64,000 nt of DNA from Paramacrobiotus metropolitanus (lineage: Eukaryota > Tardigrada > Eutardigrada > Parachela > Macrobiotidae). Position 1 is the stretch's first letter, and each line of letters begins with the position of its first letter. Of this stretch, positions 33,274-42,311 are shown in pieces. The stretch is taken from NCBI RefSeq assembly GCF_019649055.1, contig NW_026570415.1:1-64000 (forward strand). The letters run 5' to 3'. Both the position numbers and the translations under genes were made by a program. The notes under the pieces were generated by a model. It saw only the letters and a program-made list of their open reading frames with translations, was not told the DNA's origin and searched no databases.

Positions 33274-36200
33274 TGGGAACAGCCACGGTAAAGGTCACAC
33301 ACGCGCAGACCCGGAAATCGCTGCCGATAGTGGTGGTTGCGCAAGGTGGCAACGTCCTTGGACGCGATTGGATACAGGCACTGGATCTGAGCCGGCTGAG
33401 CCTCAAGGATCTGCAGGCGTCATCCATCCGGCTGGTCGCCGGTGACCTCAAGCTGGACGAAGTCCTGAACCGCCACCGAGCCGTTTTTCGCGATGAATTG
33501 GGCCATTGCAAGCAGTACAAAGCGCATTTGTACTTGAAGCAAAACGCGAAGCCGGTGTTCTGTAGAGCCAGAACTGTGCCTTTCGCGTTCCGCGATGCGG
33601 TAGAGAAGGACCTGGACAGACTGGTGGAACGCGGTATCCTGACACCAGTCGATCATGCCGAGTGGGCAGCTCCGATCGTCGGTACTCAGAAGCGGGGTGG
33701 CGATATCCGGACATGTGCGGACCTCAGCACAGGCCTGAACGACTCCCTGGATGTCCAGAAGTACCCCCTCCCGACACCAGACGAGTTGTTCGCGAAACTC
33801 AATGGTGGCTGCAAATTTAGTACACTCGACCTGGCCGAAGCATACGCCCAAATCGAGCTGGACGAGGAGAGCAAGCAGCTGGTTGTGATCAACACACACA
33901 AAGGCCTGTTTCGCTACAACCGTCTCCCGTTTGGCGTGGCCAGCGGTCCGAGCATTTTTCAGCAGATCATCGAGCGGATCCTGCAGGGCTGTGAAGGTGT
34001 CGCTGTCTACTTAGATGACATTATTGTCACCGGTGCGACGGAAGAAGAACACCTCCGCAACCTCGAAAAAGTCCTGCAACGGCTCGAAGAGCACGGCCTG
34101 ACGCTCAAGCAGACCAAATGCCGGTTCCTGCAAGAATCGGTGGAGTACCTTGGCTTTGTGGTGGACAGCCGCGGCCGACACATATCGCGCGACCGCGCCA
34201 AAGCGCTGCTGGATATGGACGAACCAAGGAACGTCAGCGAGCTACGCGCCTTCCTTGGCATGGTGAATCACTACGGGAAGTTCCTTCCCGATGTATCGAC
34301 GAAGTGTAATGTCTACCACAATCTCCTGAAGACCGGAGTGACATGGGACTGGTCAAAGGAATGTGCGCGTCAGTTCCGAGAACTGAAAGAGGACATCGTC
34401 CGGGCGACATTCCTGGTGCACTTCAACCCGGAAATGCCACTGGTGCTGGCTGCCGACGCCTCACAATATGGCCTGGGTGCTGTCCTGTGCCACCGGTTCC
34501 CCGACGGGACAGAGCGACCGATTGCCCACGCGTCGAAGAGTCTCAGTGCGGCCGAAAAGAATTATGGCCAAATAGAGAAAGAAGCTTTGGCGCTGGTGTT
34601 TGGTTGCAAGAAATTTCACCAGTATATCGCTGGGAGGGAGTTTACGCTGCTGACAGACCATAAGCCGCTTCTCAGCGTGTTCGGCAGCCGGAAGGGCGTT
34701 CCCGTCGTAACCGCCAACCGCCTACAGCGATGGGCTCTGCTGCTCATGGGATACAGTTTCTCCATCGAGTACCGCAGGACGGAGGATTTCGGCCAAGCCG
34801 ATGGGTTGAGCCGCCTGCCACTGCATTCTACGCAGCTGGAAGGCATATCCGGTCTCGGCATGGACAGTGTCGTGAGTGCCGTGCATAGCAACAACGCCAA
34901 CCACCTGCCGCTGTCAGTCACAGCGATCGCGGAGGAGACGCTGGTCGACCCGGAGCTCCGAGAAGTAAGCCGTTACATCCTAAACGGCTGGCCTAGCACC
35001 ACTGCCGACAGCCTCCGACCGTACAAACGGCTGGAGCACGAACTGGTCATGGTGAACGGCTGTGTTTGTTGGGGTCACCGGACTGTGATTCCTGACAAGT
35101 TCCGCCAGCAGGTGCTGACATATTTGCACGAAGCCCACATGGGGGCTGGGAAGATGAAAGCGGAAGCCCGAGGCTACTGTTGGTGGCCGCAGATGGACCG
35201 AGAAATTGAGCAGGTCACCAAAGACTGCCGTACTTGCGCGGAGCGAGCACACGACACCGCGAAGGTCCCGCTGGCCCAGTGGGAAGTTCCCGACGCGCCG
35301 TGGAAACGCGTACATATGGACTTCGCAGGCCCGTACCATGGAACCATGCTGTTCGTGGTAGTGGACGCCATGTCAAAGTGGCCGGAAGTCATTTCCATGA
35401 AGCACGCCACGACCGAGACTGTCATCGATGCTCTGCTCACGATGTTCAGTCGCTACGGAGCATTTGCAGAAGCCGTTTCCGACAACGGTACGCAATTTAC
35501 TTCACAGCAGTTCGCGGATTTCTGTAACCAGTTTGGGATTAAGCATATCCGAACGCCACCGGGTCACCCGCAGTCCAACGGGCAAGCAGAGGGTTACGTA
35601 CAGACCGTGAAAGAGGGAATCGCAAAGCTGATGGAAGACGGTAAAACACTTCCGGTTGCCCTGCGTCAGTTTCTCTGGCGGTATCGCAGCGTTCCACACG
35701 CCACAACGGGCAAGTCGCCGGCCGAGCTGTTTATGGGCCGCAAGATGCGTTCAACGTTGGACCTGCTGATTCCCGTCATGATGACCACAGCTGAACGGAA
35801 CCGTGAGCGATACCGCAGGAATTTTGATAAGCGGACAGTTCCGAAAAGCTTTCAGCCTGGTCAGCTGGTTCTCGTTCGAGATTTCCGCCCCAGTCGCGAC
35901 GTTGACTGGGTCAGTGGAAAACTGATCAAGCGGGACGGCGCCCGAATCTGGGAGGTTTCCGTCAACGGAACAGTCTGGCGCCGACACTATAATCAAATTC
36001 GACCGCGATACTGGCTGGAACCAGATGAAGTGAAACTTGGCAGTACACTGCCAGAAACGCCAGTTGTCGACGCACAGAACAATTCTGCAGCACGGATGGC
36101 GGATGAAACACCGAAACAGGAAGCGCGCCCTGCTAATGAAACGGTGAAACCTCCGCCAGATAACGTCAAAGAGACAACAACAGCGAAAAATGAGGCAGCG

Positions 36201-36326
36201 GTAGCTCAACAGCCAACCAAACCGAAAAAGGTCAAGCCGCCGCAGCCAGTTGAAAATTTACGTAGAACGGAGCGAACCATAGTGAAACCGGATCGATTAA
36301 TAGCGGATCCTAAATTTGGTTCTTAA
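33195..36326 (+). CDS. pol: Pol: RT, RNase H, integrase
   Basis: ORF of 1043 codons. In order: the protease remainder; reverse transcriptase with the Y-L-D-D active site (V-A-V-Y-L-D-D-I-I-V-T-G) at about residue 275; RNase H (L-V-L-A-A-D-A-S-Q-Y-G-L-G-A, L-T-D-H-K-P-L); integrase with an HHCC zinc site ending in C-R-T-C, a catalytic core starting V-H-M-D-F-A-G-P, then V-S-D-N-G-T-Q-F-T-S and G-Q-A-E-G-Y; and a basic tail. The ORF looks open throughout. It would act in virus-like particles in the cytoplasm and then in the nucleus. Confidence 0.93.
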   Translation: METDLFTKLAPYTHPLRSFTGHTLRVMGTATVKVTHAQTRKSLPIVVVAQGGNVLGRDWIQALDLSRLSLKDLQASSIRLVAGDLKLDEVLNRHRAVFRDELGHCKQYKAHLYLKQNAKPVFCRARTVPFAFRDAVEKDLDRLVERGILTPVDHAEWAAPIVGTQKRGGDIRTCADLSTGLNDSLDVQKYPLPTPDELFAKLNGGCKFSTLDLAEAYAQIELDEESKQLVVINTHKGLFRYNRLPFGVASGPSIFQQIIERILQGCEGVAVYLDDIIVTGATEEEHLRNLEKVLQRLEEHGLTLKQTKCRFLQESVEYLGFVVDSRGRHISRDRAKALLDMDEPRNVSELRAFLGMVNHYGKFLPDVSTKCNVYHNLLKTGVTWDWSKECARQFRELKEDIVRATFLVHFNPEMPLVLAADASQYGLGAVLCHRFPDGTERPIAHASKSLSAAEKNYGQIEKEALALVFGCKKFHQYIAGREFTLLTDHKPLLSVFGSRKGVPVVTANRLQRWALLLMGYSFSIEYRRTEDFGQADGLSRLPLHSTQLEGISGLGMDSVVSAVHSNNANHLPLSVTAIAEETLVDPELREVSRYILNGWPSTTADSLRPYKRLEHELVMVNGCVCWGHRTVIPDKFRQQVLTYLHEAHMGAGKMKAEARGYCWWPQMDREIEQVTKDCRTCAERAHDTAKVPLAQWEVPDAPWKRVHMDFAGPYHGTMLFVVVDAMSKWPEVISMKHATTETVIDALLTMFSRYGAFAEAVSDNGTQFTSQQFADFCNQFGIKHIRTPPGHPQSNGQAEGYVQTVKEGIAKLMEDGKTLPVALRQFLWRYRSVPHATTGKSPAELFMGRKMRSTLDLLIPVMMTTAERNRERYRRNFDKRTVPKSFQPGQLVLVRDFRPSRDVDWVSGKLIKRDGARIWEVSVNGTVWRRHYNQIRPRYWLEPDEVKLGSTLPETPVVDAQNNSAARMADETPKQEARPANETVKPPPDNVKETTTAKNEAAVAQQPTKPKKVKPPQPVENLRRTERTIVKPDRLIADPKFGS

Positions 36327-36369
36327 CGGTGTGCTTGAGTGTGTTTAACTACAAACACACTGGGGAAGG

Positions 36370-36521
36370 TGTGACGGCATGTACTTTGTATATGACTTCA
36401 AGTGCTTAGCAACGTTAACCTTTATGAATATTTACATTCCTGACATACAGTCTACAGTTAGTCAGTTCTCTGGTTGGCTCGCGGAATTAAATAAAATATA
36501 CGTATTTGGTAATACGTGACA
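36370..36521 (+). repeat. 3' LTR, 152 bp
   Basis: Identical to the copy at 32010-32161. Preceded by the purine tract tggggaagg. Confidence 0.95.
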
Positions 36522-37002
36522 CCAAGTCCACGATGCACTGCTTTAACACGCCTGGCGTGACGGAATCGGAGTAGTGGCAGTCTTGTCGATATCCACGAAC
36601 GCGCTGGATGGGGACGATGTCGGTGTGCGGCATGCCCGTGTCGGGACTCCGCCAGCGGACAATGGCCGCGTTGAAATACTCCGTTGTGAAGCCGCGTCCA
36701 ATTTTAATTAATTCACCTGCCACCCACACCCAGGGACCCGCTGGCGTCTCGGGCACTAGAACCTTCCCCGGGATGACAGAACGGTGAGGAGCATTACTGA
36801 GCTCTGTAAACCAGCAAGGAGGCGTTTGAACGCGATCTGCAAAATAGACACGCTCGAACGGCGCATATTCACGACGCCGCCTGGGACAGCGCAGATCGAT
36901 GATGAGCCCATCCTTCGCTAGGCCCACCACCTGCCCATAGCGTATTTGCTGATCACTGTCCCGCAAGAACACGGCGTTGAATTTAGACATTCCGCTGGGC
37001 AT

Positions 37003-38085
37003 GGTTGACGACGTTCTGCACGAAATGGGATACACTGAAGATGGCTACAGCGGATTACAGCGAACTAACTAACAATCATTCAAACCACCGGTGATAGAAA
37101 GATCAGAATCGCAATAAGTTTGGTAGAAAAGTGAATGATAATTTCATAGTACACACGTTATATGAGTGAGAAACAGTTGAGTAAAATGAACCGCTGCACT
37201 AAATGTGAGGCCGCCAGTTACGGTCTTTGAATCTTAAAGACGTACTGCAGAAATGGTGACTGGCGAAGTACTTCGCCGGACAACAATATCGGTTCAGTAC
37301 CTCTCCGTCGTTTAACAGCGCAGCCGGCTTTAGAGGTGGCATCTTGCCAGTACTATTTTCCTCAGTGAGAAGCAGCTTAAGCGTCCATCCTACATATGAA
37401 GTGTAGTGCATGAACGTACTCGAACAAATGATGTACGAGTATCTTGTGAATCAAGATGATGTCCTATGGATAATTCGCCGTAGCAGCGAAACAGCAATGT
37501 ACAGGGTTGTTGCTATATTTAGCATTTTGTTGTCTGGTTGGCACCGTAGCGAGCATCGTTCATACAGAATATTTCGCCGCAACATATACGACCTGTAGTG
37601 CAGAGGTTTTGCGAGAAGAAGCCTTACTTTCGAATCATCACTGAAAAGAGGGAACAGCTAGCACCGGAACTGAATCCACGGCTGGGTATAACCGCAGTAG
37701 CCCACTGATGGCGTCATACGGAAGCAGGGTGGCCGTAGCAGATCCTGTCGATATTTTATACAAGAAACAGCCTCGGCTTCGCCTCCGCGTTTCTTGGGTT
37801 CTAAACTCCTTGGCCGGTTTACGGATTGTTAACTTAGAACGGATAAATCTGAAGAGCCCGATAACAAAAATTTTATAAAAAAATGGATGTTTTGGTTTCG
37901 TGCAGTCGAACGCAATTACTTTGACTTTACAGATCATTTTTTTTTAAATTTTCTTAGCGAAAACCCATCCGAATCAAATCACCCACGAGAGTATCACATT
38001 ACAAACTAAAAGGACGCTAAGACTGGACAGTGGTGCTAGATAGGTCACCCATTAAGAACTTAGCAGGCCCTGCTCTATTTTGCTC
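37003..38085. other. Spacer with a short fold-back repeat
   Basis: Upstream flank of the split F-box gene. A roughly 36-bp sequence at 37762-37797 (caagaaacagcctcggcttc... ending gtttcttg) has self-complementary ends and recurs inverted at about 60787-60822. Otherwise unremarkable. Confidence 0.5.
37762..37797. repeat. Dispersed fold-back repeat (copy 1)
   Basis: Ends CAAGAAAC and GTTTCTTG are inverted repeats around a core with cctcggcttcgcctccgc. A second copy lies on the opposite strand at about 60787-60822 with few differences. Confidence 0.7.
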
Positions 38086-38780
38086 AGTAATACAGTTTGG
38101 TCATACGTTCACCTAACGGGCTCTGTGCACTGGATAGCTTTGGCAGCTCGGTCACCCACCTACCTAATATAACGGGATCTATGCAAAGGACAGTACTGGT
38201 AACTCGGTCACTAGATCACTTAACGGAGTTTATGCGCTGGACAGTAGTGCTAGCTCGCTCATTAGATCATTTAACGGAGTTCGTGCACTGGACAGTAGTG
38301 GTAGCTCGGTCACTAGATCACTTAACGGAGTTTGTGCACTGGACAGTAGTGGTATCTCGGTACTCTTTCACCTAACGGGTTCTGGGCACCGGACAGTGGT
38401 GGTAGCTCGGTCACGTACTCACCTAGCGATTTTTTGACGCACTCAATCACTAGGTGAGTGACTGACCGAGCTCAACCTGTCCAGTAAGAAATATCGCAAG
38501 GTAAGGAGAAAAATCGCTAGGTGAGGATGTGACCTTGCTACAACTACTGTCCAGTGCACAGAGCCCGTTAGGTGAGCAAGAGCAAAGCCCGCTCGATGAC
38601 TCACTCACCTAGTAGAAATTCCGCTCAGTGGGCAGTAATAGTGTTTCGGTCACTCACTTGTCTAGGGATTTTTCTTACTGGTCAGTGGTGGTAGCTCGGT
38701 CACCCACTCATCTAGAGATTCCGCTCAGTGGTCGGTGATAGTGTTTCGGTCACTCACTCGTCCAGTGATTTTTCGTATTG
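38086..38780. repeat. Minisatellite, 51-bp period, with inverted blocks
   Basis: In 38160-38375 the unit (taacggagtt, gtgcactggacagtagtgg, tagctcggtcactagatcac) repeats at 51-bp spacing (38221, 38272, 38323). Flanking units are more degenerate and of variable length. From about 38430 to 38620 related units appear in reverse orientation, then forward again to 38780. Because 51 is a multiple of three, the array stays open as an ORF (38097-38375). This is not evidence of a protein. Confidence 0.85.
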
Positions 38781-39633
38781 ATTTTATATTTGATATTTTT
38801 ATATTTTATATCGGTTGATTTTAAACGTGTTTCGAGCTCGGCAACAATGTTTGAATAACGCGAGTGTTCGAATAAGTACAATAATTTATTTATTTTTCGG
38901 TTTAATTAGTGTGATAATTATGTCAATTGGTATTTTGTATTGTATCTAGGCAAATATTTCTAAGTTTCAAGGTGACCTTTAAGATGGGTTGGATCAATCT
39001 GCTCTTGATGCCGGCTTGATACCGGCTCGATATTTTCATAAAAAAGCACATGCCGGCCACGTCTGAACTATCCCGGATCTAATGGCGTTGTCCGTTTTTC
39101 CAGAAGTTTTATGGTTATAGAGATCTCAAAACTATGGGGCGCCGCGCGTAGTATAGATCTTGTACTTAATATGTGCGAGGTTATTCCGTTAAGCAGTACT
39201 AACGCAAGGTATACTTTCCGCCAAGAGACACGTCTCAACACCGTCGGGAGGCCACGAATTAAAAAAAGAACCTTATCCATGAGACTGACAACATTGCTAG
39301 ATTAAATTACAGTATATCGCTCACTCGATCCGCTAGTCAAGATCGAGTGAGCGGTTAGAAATCAAGTCAATCAAATACAATTTAAATACTCAACATACTT
39401 CTGTTGTGCTCTGGTCAATAAAATCGTGTTTATCATACTTTAAATCCACTCATACGCAAGAACGAAGCCACATATGGAGGATGCAATCTGCCGAATTTCT
39501 GAGCGGGGTTAGCTAGTGAACAATGTAAAAGCATAACAAGCGGCGCTCGTAATGAATGCAGCAGACAGAGAACGGAGTTTGCTTGAAAGCACCAATAAAT
39601 CGAAAAGCACGGAAAGTAGCTGTATGTTAGTTG
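38781..39633. other. Spacer
   Basis: AT-rich. The ORFs at 39068-39305 overlap on opposite strands and show no domain. cactcgatc and gatcgagtg at 39321-39350 form a small inverted repeat. Confidence 0.4.
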
Positions 39634-41699
39634 TTAAAAATCCGGGGACAAGAAAACCTCTTCAGAAATACGAGTATCAGTGCATTCCGAGCGTTTTGAA
39701 TTAGCCACAGCGACAGCCAACACCTTTTTCTTGGCAGACGAAATCGACTTGAGTAGGCGCGCAATACGCGTCCGTTCAGCGCCGCCTGGGTAATCCCGGG
39801 CCAGGATGGTCAACTGCAGATTCCCCAGAACAACCCCATCCAAACGCCGAACGTCCACATCTCGCCAAAAGCGGCAAAGTTCAGGGCTCTCATATGTTCC
39901 GTAGCTGCAACATACGAAATAAAATTGGGAAGCAAAAGGAACAGATTCAACGCAGCATATCAGATTCATAGCAGTTTTTCCGATTTAAAATAAACTTCAA
40001 AAATTTCAAAATTCATTCGAGAATTGCGGAAAAGCGCTACGAACTTGAAATTGATTTACTTCCGACTTTATGGCCATGTGTCTTTTACAGTTAAGTTTGA
40101 ACAAGATCGGGTAATAACCAGACTTTTGGTACACAACAATGCATTTAAACTTTTCGCCCATTTCAGTTCGTCATATCTCGACAACCGGATGTTGCGCGAG
40201 CAAACCGTTTTCAGAACAGTGTATACAAATCGTTTATCTTCAGAATGACATAAGGTGTTTCTAGAGGATGACATAAAGTGCTAGTACTAAAACGTCATTC
40301 GGAGTGCGCAACGTAAAGTTTAAGTGTGTGTAAACCATTTTTAACACCTTGTACCGGCTACTACCGGGCTACGCTCCTTAATCAGCAAGCTTACAATTTA
40401 AGCAGATGTCGAAGCTCGCGCCACTGCGGCTTCCGATATGGCACCGTTTTCACCCATTGGGCATGGAGAGCCATGACGCGCTGCTTTACCGCGGGATCCA
40501 CCGGAGGACAGTTGGCCTCTAACGCCAATTTGAACTGCTGCATACATTCTGCTTTTTCCTCTTTACTTTCGGCATACGGAAAGCTCATCGCGGGAATCCT
40601 AATGCTCATAAAGAAAGACCCCTTAGATTCGACAAATCCCGGCATTGGATGCTGAAATGCACTACCGACAATGTCCGTCGAGTAAGACGAACAGTCAAAA
40701 TCCACCGTGTAATTTCGGATGAACAACCGTTGGCAGACGTTCGTGAAATCCAGCGGATAGAAATACATAACACTCAAACGGTCATCTTCGGGATCTTGTT
40801 CTTTTCTGGGATTGGCTCGGCTCACACGCACCCGCAGATTCATCAGCATGATCAGCCGGAGTATGCATCGGATTTGTAACAGCTGTACAATAAGGGTCAG
40901 ATAATTGAGAGGGATGCCATCTGTATTGCGGTGGAAGAGATTGTACAAAACCAGTGCGTGAGTGTTGACGTTAACGGTGTGGTGCAGCAAGCGCGCTAGC
41001 AGGTACCCTTCCGTAGTTCGTTGCAGCGGCCATTGCGAACTGAGATTGGCCAAGTCCAGGATGATGCACGCGTCGGCTGCGGGATCCGGCAGCAAAAAAT
41101 CCCACAGTGCACAGGTTCTGTAACAGTTAATTAGCGGTATTGTGAACAAATTGCTTATTATTGTGCACGAGATTCTGAAACGAGTGGTCACGAACACTGC
41201 ATCCGAAGGACGTAAGATTAATACGTATTAGTGTTGGTCCGTTATACGTGATCGCACGTAGTAGATAAAAATCCCTTTTAAATACACCTGCGGAATATGC
41301 ACTCACCGTTTCGCTCTGACTTTAGAGTGGATATCGAGGGATTCCAGGACGAGCGACATGACTTCAGGCGGCAGGCCCTCGAACAATTCATGATCTGCTG
41401 TACAGCCTATACCATATGAATCGAATTTTATGTGCACTTGCATATAATGCATCTACATGGTTACAATTGACATATACATAGATCAGCATATACATATACA
41501 TAACCGGGGAAGCATGCTCGCAATATTATTTAAGCGCTTGTCGATAAAAGTTCAACGGGGTAGCGCGGCGTCTGCGCTGGGCACGATGGAAGGGATTGAT
41601 AAACCGAATAAAATTTTCTTGTTGCAGTTTTTGTGGTCCTTTCATTATTTTGTCTTAAGTTTGATTTGGCCAACAAAGTTTTGTATATACATAATAGGG

Positions 41700-42168
41700 A
41701 ATTTGCATTTAAATATAGATATAGATATATATTTGGTCATATACATATTACAATACATTACGTACAGATATACATATACCGTACATAAACAGTTACTAAC
41801 ATAATTATGCAGATACCTAATAATTACATATAAATAATATAGACATATACTGTATTTACACAAGTTTAAGAGCCACAAAAAAGACCGGGTGCGCGCAGAA
41901 TATCCGACGGCTTTTTTGAACTTCAAAGAAGCCGCGCGCTATTGTTTACGGCTTCCGCCATTTTGGTGGCTCTTAAACTTGTGTAAATACAGTACACATA
42001 TACACACATATATATACATATATACACATATACACATATCTATACACTTATACAAATACATATGCATTAATGCATATACTCATAAAAGTACAAATACAAC
42101 TGCATATTATACACATGCATGTACATATCCATTTTATATATATACGTATACAAACACATGTACATGTA
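41700..42168. repeat. TA/CA-rich simple sequence in intron 1
   Basis: Runs of atatacacatatata and related (acatat)n sequence surround the two MITEs, within the first intron of the minus-strand gene. ORFs here are low-complexity (Tyr/Ile/His-rich) and not credible. Confidence 0.75.
41850..41992. mobile_element. 143-bp MITE, copy 1
   Basis: Terminal inverted repeats begin CTGTATTTACACAAGTTTAA and continue through GAGCCAC. TA flanks both ends (41848-41849, 41993-41994), as in Tc1/mariner-type insertions. The interior has the run gaatatccgacggcttttt. No coding capacity. Confidence 0.92.
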
Positions 42169-42311
42169 CTGTATTTACACAAGTTTAAGAGCCACAAAAA
42201 AGACCGGGTGCGCGCAGAATATCCGACGGCTTTTTTGAACTTCAAAGAAGCCGCGCGCTATTGTTTACGGCTTCCGCCATTTTGGTGGCTCTTTAACTTG
42301 TGTAAATACAG
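42169..42311. mobile_element. 143-bp MITE, copy 2
   Basis: Same orientation and length as the copy at 41850. By eye the two differ at one base (aaactt against taactt near the right end). TA flanks both ends (42167-42168, 42312-42313). Confidence 0.92.

Larger units (their letters stand above)
32010..36521 (+). mobile_element. Ty3/gypsy LTR retrotransposon, looks whole, very young
   Basis: 4512 bp. The two LTRs (32010-32161 and 36370-36521, 152 bp, TG...CA) are identical base for base by eye, and the 5-bp target duplication CCAAG (32005-32009, 36522-36526) is exact. A TGG-starting primer-binding-type site lies four bases inside the 5' LTR (32165), and a purine tract (tggggaagg) lies just before the 3' LTR. 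Two overlapping ORFs cover gag and pol. The RT and integrase style is that of the K02A2.6-like Ty3 group, and there is no envelope ORF. Identical LTRs mean insertion too recent to have collected differences. It sits opposite in sense to the F-box gene it interrupts. Confidence 0.95.
30626..37002 (-). pseudogene. FMRP-N-like/F-box/LRR gene split by a Ty3-type LTR element
   Basis: Reading on the minus strand, exon 1 begins at ATG 37002 (M-P-S-G-M-S-K-F-N-A-V-F). It covers both Tudor-like units (R-R-R-E-Y-A-P-F-E-R-V-Y; K-V-L-V-P-E-T-P-A-G-P, D-I-V-P-I-Q-R-V-R) down to 36522. The LTR element occupies 36521-32010. Exon 1 resumes at 32009 with the KH0-like part (E-E-F-R-S-L-S-A-E-E-T-E-A-L-I) and ends at 31824 (donor gtaaga). 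Exon 2 is 31668-30868, with helix, F-box (LPTELWQGVFSYLDT) and LRR-like region. Exon 3 is 30790-30626, with the H-P-S-A-H-Y-R-G-M-K-W tail and stop TGA. CCAAG is duplicated at the junctions. A further one-base frame change lies near the end of exon 1 (about 31840-31870), because exon lengths without the insertion miss a multiple of three by one. Exons 2 and 3 are open throughout. Confidence 0.85.

Noticed and set aside
38097-38375. 93-codon repetitive ORF
   Set aside because: It is the 51-bp minisatellite read in phase. The period is a multiple of three, so the frame stays open by arithmetic.
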